From: Brachionus plicatilis | Taxonomy: Eukaryota > Rotifera > Eurotatoria > Ploima > Brachionidae | Reading direction: 5' to 3' | Assembly: GCA_010279815.1 (NCBI GenBank) | Contig: QEOQ01000339.1 | Span: 70,659-119,661 of the forward strand | Length of the DNA stretch: 49,003 nt | Shown: positions 11,219 to 20,564 of the stretch, piece after piece | How the letters are laid out: the number at the start of each line of letters is the position of its first letter | Position numbering within the stretch: the first letter of the stretch is position 1 | The notes under the pieces: generated by a model | Told to the model about the DNA's origin: nothing | The model's database searches: none | The model's input: the letters and a program-made list of their open reading frames with translations, nothing else | Program-made: the position numbers and the translations under genes

Positions 11219-13417
11219 ATGCCAAGTTCAGCCTCTCTAGACGCATTCTATCGATACAAAATTCAAAACAAGCTTTCTGATTCAGAGACAATTAGGGAAT
11301 ATTTCTATACGCTGGACGCAAAAAGGTAATATTTTTGCAAAAAATTAAAAAATTTAAATCAAGCTTTTTTTTATTTTTAGAAATGGCTATTTAGAAAATT
11401 CAGAGTTTAGAAATTTTTTAACTGCTCTTTTTTCCAATAAAAACAAGCCCTATCCATTATCTAATAACGAAGTTGAAAAAATTTTCAATATATTTTGCGA
11501 AAAAAAAGTAAAAAAAAAGTCAATTTTTTCAATGTTTATAAATTTTAATTGCTTAATTTTAAGAATCAAAAATTGTATCTGAATGATTTCAATAACCTAT
11601 GGTTAAAATTTGTAATTCCAGTAAGTTTCCATTGATTTAATAAGCAAAAAAGCTAGAGCTATTTTTTTTAAACCAGACAGTTCGTCCGAGAACAGCTTTA
11701 GTTATTGTTGATGTTCAAAATGATTTCATAGATGGCACAATGGCTATCAGCAAGTGTCCATCGGGTCAAGATGGATCAGAAGTAATTCCTTGTATTAATG
11801 AGTTGATCAGAAGTGTTCCTTTTGACGCTATTGTGTACACGTATGATTGGCATCCTGAAGATCATTGCTCATTTATTGAAAATGTTCACAAAAGAAAACT
11901 CGCCCCAAATTCCCCGGTAAATCCGTAATCTATTTTTGAACATTTTTATTTATGATTTTTGAAGACGAGAAAAAATGTGCAAGTAAATGATATAGTTATT
12001 TTTGAGAATTATCCAGACATTGAACAGAAACTTTGGCCAGCTCATTGCATCCAAGGCTCATATGGATCAGAGCTCCATCCAGATTTGATTTTGATTGACG
12101 AAAATTCTGATCCATTTAGGAGATCAGTTATAAAAACCTACAAAGGTGTCAAATCTGATATTGACAGTTATTCGGCGTTTTTCGATAACTGTAAACTAAA
12201 TGAGACCAATTTAAACTCAGACCTTAAAAAGCTAGGAATCAATGAACTTTATGTATGTGGTTTGGCAGGTGATGTTTGTGTTGGTAAGTGTTCTGCTTGA
12301 AAATTATTCCAAAGCCTAATGAAAGATTTTTTATTTGAATTTTTCTAGCTGCCACATGCAATGATGCTCTCGATTTAGGCTATCGAGTGGTCTTTATTGA
12401 AGATGGTTGCCGTGGTATAATTGTTGAAGATATTGAACGCCAAAAAATGAAACTTTCAAACAGAAACTCAGTAATTGCTAGATCAAATCAAGTAAAGATT
12501 TGTGTTTATAAATTATTGTTCTACGGTGCTGCTACGATACCTTGAATTCACCATATTTTACGTAAATTATGGTAAATTCACGATATTTTACCATATTTAC
12601 CGTAAAATATGGTAATCTTAAAAATGGATATTTTTCGTTAAATAACGATAATTATCGTAAATTACCGATAATTATTGTAAAATTCATTGAAAAAAAAAAT
12701 TCCAAAATTTCTCGAAAAAAACCGATTTTCATGAAAAAAAATATTTTTTTTTGAATTTTTGAAAAAGGAAAAAAAAATAAAATTTGACTGAATTTTTTGA
12801 CGAAAATTGACGTAAATTGCGGTAAATTTTTGTAAAAAAGGTTAAAAATTGGTAAAAATTCAACAAAAAATGAAAAATGGATTTTTTATTATTATATTCT
12901 ATTTTTTTTTAACAAATTATGAAAATTAATATTTTAATATGGCTAATATAAATTAATCCACAAATTTAATAAAAATAAGGACAAAATCAATTCAAACACA
13001 CATTAATATGATAAAAACAATAACATTTTATTTTTTAGTACCGAAATTTACGTCAATTTTCGTCAAAAAATTCAACCAAATTTTATTTTTTTCCTTTTTC
13101 AAAAATTCAAAAAAAAAATTATTTTTCATGAAAATCGGTTTTTTCTAGAAATTTTGGAATTTTTTTTTTTCACTGAATTTTACAGTAATTATCGGTAATT
13201 TACGAAAAATATTCTTTATTAGATTACCACATTTTACGGTAAATATGGTGAAATATCGTGAATATACCATAATTAACCTAAAATATGGTGAATTCAAGGT
13301 ATCGTAGCAGCACTGTATTTAATTGACTTTTTTTTTCTTTTTAAGGTATCGAACATGGTTACAGGAAGAGATCGCCGTCCCGAACTAGCTTTTATTACGC
13401 TAAATTTAAAGAATTGA
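11219..13417 (+). CDS. Nicotinamidase with degenerate EF-hands, copy B
   Basis: Seven exons: 11219-11325, 11381-11507, 11564-11620, 11677-11916, 11965-12283, 12349-12491, 13346-13417, giving 354 aa. Exons 2-6 have exactly the same lengths as those of copy A (127, 57, 240, 319, 143 nt) and the same phases, so this is a tandem gene duplicate. The catalytic set is kept: TALVIVDVQNDF, DWHPEDHCSF, YKGVKS and AGDVCVA. The calcium loops are not: the first (DAKRNGYLENSE) has Lys at loop position 3, and the second (CEKKNQKLYLND) lacks acidic residues at positions 1, 3 and 5, so calcium control is probably weakened. The final intron is 854 nt, against 60 nt in copy A, because a 792 bp foldback element sits in it. 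The acceptor of the last exon is intact (TTTTTAAG before GTATCGAACATG). Confidence 0.92.
12524..13315. mobile_element. 792 bp foldback transposon in last intron of nicotinamidase B
   Basis: The element is flanked by TA on both sides (12522-12523 and 13316-13317). It opens with CGGTGCTGCTACGATACCTT and closes with the near-perfect reverse complement. The inverted similarity runs deep into the interior, over roughly 300 bp per arm, for example GACGAAAATTGACGTAAATT on the left against its complement around 13036-13060. It encodes nothing. The TA target and CAGTGCTG-type ends suggest a non-autonomous Tc1/mariner/pogo-type element. It is transcribed as part of the gene's intron and would form a very long RNA hairpin. 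Confidence 0.85.
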
Positions 13418-13546
13418 CATTAATTCTTTATATGAATTTATTTTAAATTGATTTTAGCTAAAATTCGAATGATTACCCTCAATGAGTTAGTTAATTCTTT
13501 CATTTTATTTTGATCCTTTTTTTGATTTTTTATATTAGCAACCAAA

Positions 13547-13552
13547 AATAAA
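13547..13552 (+). promoter_or_regulatory. Candidate poly(A) signal of nicotinamidase B
   Basis: AATAAA about 130 nt after the stop codon. Weak support in this base composition. Confidence 0.3.
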
Positions 13553-13970
13553 CAATTAATTATAAATCAAAATTTAAATTTATGAAACCTGAAACCCAAG
13601 TTTATTTAAGGCACTTTCGATCAAATAATTTTGTGACTCTAGAAATATAATTTCTTAAATAACGAATTTTTTTTTTCTTTTAAATTTTGATTTTTATTAA
13701 AATTTCTATTAAAAATAGAGTGATAAATCGAAATAAGAAATTGATTGTGCTGAAATAATATTCCCTTTCTAATGACCTTAATTGGAGAAAATAGTGCATG
13801 TTTGCAGTATCCAAAGCCAACACAGTCTTAGGACAAATCCAAAGCTCTTTTACTTACTTTGATAAGGAGATTTTAGTTCTTCTATATACATCGCTTGTAA
13901 GACCTCATTTAGAATACGTAATTTGTAATTGTTCACCTTTATTAAAATCGGACATCAGACTAATCGAAAA

Positions 13971-14574
13971 TGGCTATTTTTTAATTTTCAACTAAATTCT
14001 GAATTCATCACTAATATTTTTCCTAATTTAAATTTTCTAATGCATTATAAATTTTCAATTGTATGTTAATTTTTCTTGAATTTAAACAAAAAATGATTGA
14101 AATCGAAATTGAAAATATTATTTATAAACATCAAAATATTGGTTCTAATGGACCTAAAACAGAAGAATTAAGTGAATGCGATGACAATGAAGATGAAAGT
14201 GACCATAATCTTCAACGAACATCGAAAAAGAAAAACAATTTGAAAACAATTTTTTTATTGAGACTGAAATTGATCCAAAATGGATGACATATTGGACTAA
14301 CTATACAAGAAGTGGTTAAAAAAGGTTATTATAAATGCAAGCAAGCTAAATGTCCGGCAAAATATATTTATTTTATATAAAAAATCAAAATAAAATTTCA
14401 CTATTTAGTAATTTAATATATCTTTTTTATCAATTGAAATAAATCAGAATTTTTGTTATAAATATTTAATCTCAAGTAAATTTAGAATTTCTAACATGCT
14501 GCTTGTAAAATTAAAATCATTAAGTAAAATTAGTGATAGAATCAGAAATTTAAGTGATTGAAAATAAACACGCC
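13971..14574 (+). mobile_element. 604 bp insertion with FLYWCH-like remnant and 8 bp target duplication
   Basis: It interrupts the LINE between LIEK and RRATK. The flanks are ATCGAAAA (13963-13970) and ATCGGAAA (14575-14582), an 8 bp duplication with one change. The ends are imperfect inverted repeats (TGGCTATTTTTTAATTTTCA against GGCGTGTTTATTTTCAATCA). Inside, an acidic reading frame (14063-14287; SECDDNEDESDHN) is followed, across a frameshift, by PKWMTYWTNYTRSG and KKGYYKCKQAKCPAKYIY. The latter recalls the FLYWCH/WRKY-type zinc finger found at the N-terminus of Mutator-like transposases. A non-autonomous Mutator-type origin is plausible but not proven. Confidence 0.5.
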
Positions 14575-14718
14575 ATCGGAAAGGTGAAGCGTAGAGCAAC
14601 GAAGATAATTAATATTGTCCGGGAAAAATCATATGAAGAGAGACTTAGTATGCTTGGTTTAATGAGTCTAGAACAACACAACGACAATTGAGGGAAGATT
14701 TAATACAGATGATTGAAA

Positions 14719-14960
14719 TTTATTTATTTATTTCAATGAACGCCTTGAAGGCGATGTAGAGTTATAAGATTAAAAAAAATAAAAAATTTAATAAGACAAA
14801 AAAATTTGATAGTTTTTAAATAAACATATAAGAGAAATGTTAATTTTTTTTTTTTTTTAATTCAACAAAATTATTATTCATTTTTTCATTTTTCAATTGA
14901 GATAAAAATTAAAATACAGAAACAAAAAATGCGATTCAACATCGATGGACTTCCAGAAAG
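14719..14960 (-). mobile_element. 3' tail of a second LINE, minus strand
   Basis: From 14719 the plus strand reads (TTTA)n then TCAATGAACGCCTTGAAGGC and GTTATAAGATTAAAA. On the minus strand this is a poly-A-like run, a small hairpin (CGCCT/AGGCG) and an (AAAT)n end, typical of LINE 3' ends. The same block recurs at 29566-29621. Only 3' UTR-like sequence remains; the 5' side is lost at the junction with the pogo-like element. Confidence 0.55.
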
Positions 14961-15014
14961 TACAGTAGAAATTCGATTATATGTAATTCGGTTATATGTA
15001 AATTCGATTATATA

Positions 15015-17465
15015 TGTCGTATAGAATAAGCAAAATTAATTATTTAGCTAAAATTACAATCATTTAAGTAAAAAAATAACCAATGTTCTAATTTAAGTAA
15101 AATAATCAATTCTATCTTTTTATTTAGCTAAATTATATTTTTTAAGTTAAATTAAAATGAATTAAGAAAAATAGATTTATTAAAAAAAAATTTGACAATC
15201 ATAAAATGTTTTATTAAATAACAATTCAAAAACAAACTTTATTTTTTATTTAAACATTCATTGCTAATTTTATTCCTATGGCATTTTGAATTGCAATAAA
15301 CACCATTTTTTCTACAAGTACAGTTTTTCTGACATTTACCAACACAGTTACATTTCATGAATCCTTGGCCACCAGAAATGGAATGAAGGCCATTAATCTC
15401 TCTTAAAGTTTTTTCACTGCTTAAATCTAAGGATTCAAATTTAATAAGTTTTTGTTTACAAATTTGAAAAGAATTTCTTGCATGCCACCCACGTATAATG
15501 CCATGCTGAGTGGCAAGTTGATATAATTGATGATTATTAATTTTTGTAACATATGCAAGAATATTAACAGGATCAGCTGGACCACGGTCCACATCTGGTA
15601 CTGTTACTTGAACAGTATCACCTATCTTAGCTTCACCTAACTTGTGAATATGCTGTTTTGCCATCAGATCGGCAGCATTTTTTAGATTTTCATGACAGTC
15701 GTTTTGAATGTCTTGAATTTTGATGGCATTTGACTGAAAACAAGGATGCTTAGAGGTGCTAATAGGCAAAATGTCATCATTCTCTTTATCTAATTCAATT
15801 CTTCTCTTTCTACCTCTTTTAGCTTGAAAAGAAAATTCACTAATTGCAGAATCCAACAAACTACTAATGATTTCTTCAGAAACATTTTTCAATATTTTAT
15901 CATCAATAACTTCTTCAATCATTTCCTCTATTTCATTCTCATTAACACTATCCTCAATTTCTTCGCCATATTCGTTCTCATCCTCAATAAAAACCTCATC
16001 GTGCTCATTATCATCTACATTAACTGCTTGACTAGTTGTTGGATTTATCAACAAATCTTCTATTGCTTCAATATTCTATTTAATTAAAAGATAGAAAATA
16101 AAATTATGATAATATTTTTGTTATCAATTATACCTGTAAATGTTCAGGTGAATTGTTTACAGTATTATTTTTCAATAACTTAGAAAAATTCAATTATAAT
16201 TAATTAAGCAATTAACATAAAATTAAAAATTGAGAAAAAATTACTTGTTCTAATTCTTCCTCAGTATTGATATGAGAAAGTAAATCTTTTGGAATGGATG
16301 AAATTCCCGCTCCATAATTCATTTCTTTGCCAAATGTTGCAAAGTATGGGGTACATTTAATAATACGGTGATATGAATTGTTTTTAGCCATTTGAACAAA
16401 TTTTAACCCTAATGACCAATTTGTTGATTTGTTGTCTTTCATCCATAACGATAACATATTTTTAATATCCGCATTAGCCCGCTCAACTGAGCCCTGAGAT
16501 TGCGGATACCTAGGCCTACCGTGTACAATCACCATTTCTTTCCATATTATTTTTAACTCTTTAATCACTCGGGCTACAAATTCTCTTCCGTTGTCCATCT
16601 GGAGAACAAATGGCGCGCCAATAAGAGTAAAAATCTCAATTAATCTAATCGCTACTTCTCTAGCCTCTTTCGAAGAAAGTGGACACAGAAAGGACAATTT
16701 GTTGTGATGATCCTGATAGTGCATTATCCATTTGTAGACGCCATCGGCCATTGATTGATAATCAATTAAATCTAATTGTCCTCTTTGCATAAAGCCTGAT
16801 GACACGATTGGTTGAACAACTACTTTTTTACTGCCAGCTTTGGTATTCTTTTACTGGCAGCCAACACACAACTCGATATAGATTTTAACAAATTTATCGC
16901 TAATGTTATCAAACCGCTTTTTTATTTCTTTTGACGTTTTATTCATCCCACCATGACCTACAATTTTGTGATGAAAATCAATGTCATCAAACATTGATTC
17001 AAAAGAACAAACATATTTTATTAAATTTTCGTCTTTTTCGACCACGATTAGACGATTTGTTCCACCGATTTCCATTACTTTGAATCGTGACATTAAGTAA
17101 TAAGTTTTTGGATCTTTAGTGTTCGGATTTAGCTTTTCTCTTAAAATTGTATCGATTTTATCTTGGACCTCAGCCTTCGAATAAACTTTTCTTGAATTAG
17201 GAAATTGTTTTTTAATCAATTCGTAAAAGGCCTCTTTGTGATTATATTCGGACATTTTTCAAAAAGAAAATAAAAGAATAATTTTTAAATTTGCAAGTTT
17301 TATTTTTTTCATTTCGATTTAAGTTAAGTACATAAAATTATATTAAATTAAGTTAAACTCATCTTTGATTAAAGTTAAATAATAATCAGTTTTCCTATTC
17401 TAGTAAAATTGCTTTTTTTTATTTAATTTTAGCTAAATAATTAATTTTGCTTATTCTATACGACA
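15015..17465 (-). mobile_element. Ginger-type DNA transposon, 2451 bp, near-intact
   Basis: Both ends begin TGTCGTATAGAATAAGCAAA inward and are identical for 42 bp. The element is flanked by a TATA duplication (15011-15014 and 17466-17469). Known Ginger elements have TGTNR termini, 4 bp target duplications and a Ty3/gypsy-like integrase, and all three hold here. Subterminal regions carry repeated TTTAGCTAAA and TTTAAGTAAA words that could be transposase sites. Identical TIRs and a single coding lesion point to a recent insertion. Confidence 0.88.
15239..17255 (-). pseudogene. Ginger transposase (gypsy-like integrase), one in-frame stop
   Basis: Three exons on the minus strand, 17255-16245, 16178-16134 and 16075-15239 (introns 66 and 58 nt), total 631 codons including the stop. 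Residues about 95-133 form an HHCC zinc finger (H96, H101, C130, C133). The integrase core has D162 (QLDLID), D221 (LQMDNGREF) and E258 (QGSVERAN), a D-58-D-36-E spacing. An acidic linker follows (about residues 370-430), and the C-terminus is a cysteine-rich tail (FMKCNCVGKCQKNCTCRKNG then VYCNSKCH), as in Ginger and KRBA2-like proteins. One TAA at 16851-16853 (codon 135), immediately after VGCQ, breaks the frame; everything downstream stays open in the same frame. It could be a recent mutation, a sequencing error or a readthrough site. Related host genes (GIN1, KRBA2) show that such integrases can be domesticated, but the intact TIRs here argue for a transposon. Confidence 0.88.
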
Positions 17466-18425
17466 TATATAATTTCAAAAATCGCCACTGACACTCTTCT
17501 TGTCTTATGTTTCTAGAAATTTTTAAATTTGTCCAAGCATTAGTTCACGATCTAGTTCTTGGAAAGTGCTAATTTTCCTTAATTGATAGATAAGACCACT
17601 CTTTATACTAATTCAATGGCTTGTGAAGATTTGATCAATTTTTGCTTAGATCATGATATTGATACAACACCATTTACTTCTTTAAAAAAATTTTCTTTAA
17701 AAAAACAAAGAACTAAGTGTAAAACAAAGTTCGCTTGGTCGATTTTTTAAACCTAAGTCACCCGCTAAGACTTCTGGTCCTCAAACAAGCAACCCTCAAA
17801 ATATTTCTTCAATTTCCATTGTAAAACGTAGCCTAAATTTTTAGAAATTTTTACTTTAATACTTTTTTATTCTATTTCAAACTTTTTTTTTAAATAAAAT
17901 CTTATGTAAAAACCCTCTTTTTTAATTGTCCAAAACTTTTTCATCAGACAAAATTTGTGTCTACAGGTCTATTCGATTATATGTAAAATTCGATTATATA
18001 TAAGACCAAAAAGTTTTTCATTACATATAATCGAATTTCTACTGTATTTATTTTATGATGAAATACTGAATGGATTTGAGCTGATAAATTTTGAAAAAGG
18101 AATAAATCATGCAAATAACTTATTCCTTAATCTAAGAAGAACAAATAATCATAAACTTTTAAGAGAGATCAACAAAAAAAACAATACTGTTATCAATTTT
18201 TAACAAACAGAGTTTTTGAATCATGGAATAAGCTACCAAAAGATGCAATATCAGCAAGGACAATTAATAGTTTCAAGGCAAAAATCGATAAAGAAATATT
18301 CAAATTGAATTCATAAGGAATGCAATAGCCTTAATGGCTAAGAGCAAAATTTGTGCTGGTATAGAACACTATCCCGCAGTAACTACTGCTACAACTAATA
18401 AATTATATAATAAATTTAAATAAAT

Positions 18426-20564
18426 GAAGTGTTAATCAATTTCTTGAGGCATGGATACTTAATTGTTTATTAACATTGAATTTGAATCAATTTGCTAATG
18501 GCCCTAAAAAATCAAAATATAAACTAGTTTTTTTATAAAAAATATTTTTTTTTTATTTTTTACCAAACATAATTGTTTAATATATTTCAAAAAGTAAATT
18601 TTTTATCATTTTTTTGACATCTAAGTCTGCTATCAATTAAAAAAATATTAATAAAATAAAAATGATTCCTGAAAAATATCTGATACCTTCAAAAAAAGTA
18701 TCCTATAATTTAAAGTTGAAATTTTGGTGAAATGAAATAAAATGGCCAACAAAAAAATTATTTCTATTTCTGTACCAATCTAAGGCTCACTCAAAAAATT
18801 TTTTCGGTGTTTTTTATTTTGATGCGACACTTGCAAAAAATTTGGTTATTGCAAAACAAAATTTACATTAATAAAGCATGTGGAAATCGGTTCTATTCAA
18901 ATTATGTAACAATTCTAGAATGTGACTTTTAAGTAGCTTGATTATTGCTAAAGAGGCCTGTAATATTACAAATCTCATCTTTACATATTCGAAATATTGC
19001 ATAGCATTTTCTTATTTTTTTAAAAAATAAATATTTTTTTGCTTTTTAAAAATATTAATTTGAAAAATTTGATTTGATTGAGAGTTTTAGCCGCAATCAT
19101 TCACAAACACACATTCTTTTTGCATTTTGAAATTCAAAATTTAAAGATTTTGCCTCATTTACTTTGGATATTTAAAAATTTTGAAAAATTCTTTTAATCG
19201 AAATTTCTTAGCTTTAATTTTGACAAAGCTTTTTTTTCAAATTTATGATATTCTAAAATAAAATGTAATTCTTACCTTAAAAAGTCACATAAATTATTTT
19301 ATAAGAAATTCATGATTTGCATGATTTTGCATTTAATGATTTCGATTTTTCATTAAATATTAAAAAAAAAAATTTAAAATTGGATAAATATGACTCAAAA
19401 AGCTTTTTATATTTTTTATTTAAATAGAGAATTTAGACACAATATTAAATTATTATTAAGAAACGAGAAAGAGGCATAATTTTTGGATTTCAAAATTGAA
19501 TTAAAAATGTTTTTTTTGTTGGAACCAAATGGAAATAATGAGTGACAGAAAAGACCATAGTCAAAAAATATCAATTTAATCAATTCTAATTTATAATACA
19601 ACATTTTCAGAATTAATTAATTATATTTTTTCAATTAAATTTTTTGTGAATATTGAAAGTTTGTTAAAAAATTAAGTTTTATTAGAATTTATAAGATTAT
19701 GGAATATTTTTCGATTTTTTATTAATTGAAAGTTTTTTGTTTAAAATTATTTCTTAACTTTTAGAAGAAAATATTTAATCTAGAAAACTAAGTCAAGATT
19801 TTGCTTCACGACCATTTCTAGTTTGACTTCTGCAGCGTTCTTTTAGAATTGTTCCTGTTGAAGAAAAACTTAATCCGAATATTTCAGGCACATTTTAAAG
19901 ACTTAAAAACTAAAGTTTAAATGTTTTTTTTTAAAAATTAAATTTCATGATTTTAGCAAAGGAGAAAAAGATTTATAAGACAAATTTGAAGACTTAGAAA
20001 ATAAAAAACCAAACACAAATTCATATATTAAACTAAGGTTACTAATTTTCTAAACGCAAAAAAAATAATTTTGAAATTATAAAAAAATGAAACGAGTCTT
20101 TTACGTAGATATGTAGTTTTATTTTGTTCGGTTGCAACAAAACAAAGAAATTTTGAAATTTGCATCGAGAAAGTTTCTTATAAATTAGAATTAATAATGT
20201 TGAATTTTAAATCACAAATCAAGGCTAAAAAGATAAGATTCTTACAGAGTCTTAAAAAAGTGACTATTTCCGAAGATCAGTGCAGCATTGTAATCTTCAA
20301 GATGTGATCAAAAGGATACATTCGAATCTTTTAAATTTGGATTAAACATTTGTTAAATATAATTTCAAAATATTTTCATATTAAAATAAATTATGTACCA
20401 TTTTTTTTCTAGATTCCAATTATAAAAATCTAATTTCTTTTTCATTTTGGTTATATCATCTAAATTTTTGTCGATTTGTAATTGAATTTATTTTCAATTT
20501 ATGTTGTCAATTTAAAATCATTTTAAGTCACTAAATAATTATAAAAAAATAAAATTATTTTAAA
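18426..20564. other. Gene-free DNA upstream of Tribbles
   Basis: About 2.1 kb of AT-rich sequence with no acceptable exon. The plus-strand region 20211-20340 is less AT-rich than its surroundings and could be part of the Tribbles promoter or 5' UTR, but no defined element is seen. Confidence 0.5.

Larger units (their letters stand above)
14963..18044. mobile_element. pogo/Tigger-like TIR element, host of the Ginger insertion
   Basis: TA flanks both ends (14961-14962 and 18045-18046). The termini are exact inverted repeats beginning CAGTAGAAATTCGATTATAT, a shape close to pogo/Tigger ends (CAGT...CTCGATTAT). Both ends also carry subterminal direct copies of ATTCGATTATATGTAA. Without the Ginger insertion the element is about 630 bp. 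The interior right part (17470-17950) includes an open but broken stretch reading NSMACEDLINFCLDHDIDTT, which may be a transposase remnant; I do not recognise it firmly. Confidence 0.7.
13768..18425 (+). pseudogene. LINE reverse-transcriptase 3' end, split by nested insertions
   Basis: Three pieces read in order as the C-terminal end of a non-LTR retrotransposon ORF2. 13768-13970 gives SNDLNW, KANTVLGQIQSSFTYFDKEI and LVRPHLEYVICNCSPLL. 14575-14718 gives GKVKRRATKIINIVREKSYE and, after a frameshift, LREDLIQMIE. 18047-18320 gives DEILNGFELINFEKGIN and RVFESWNKLPKDAISARTIN then SFKAKIDKEIF. This is the usual order RPHLEY, RRATK, YEERL, LIQ, NGF, FxxRVxxxWNxLP, SFKxxLD. A repeat-rich tail (ACTACTGCTACAACTAATAAA) closes it near 18425. 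It is 5'-truncated near 13768, with stops and frameshifts, so it is dead. The gaps are filled by the elements at 13971-14574 and 14719-18046. Confidence 0.85.

Noticed and set aside
12569..12754. 61-codon plus-strand frame
   Set aside because: It lies in the arm of the intronic foldback and consists of its GTAAAT repeats.
15824..16087. 87-codon plus-strand hydrophobic frame
   Set aside because: Antisense to the acidic linker of the Ginger transposase.
19800..19895. Minus-strand peptide with SSTGTILKERCRSQTRNGRE, slightly like a transposase helix-turn-helix linker
   Set aside because: Too short and no second motif nearby; similarity is at chance level.
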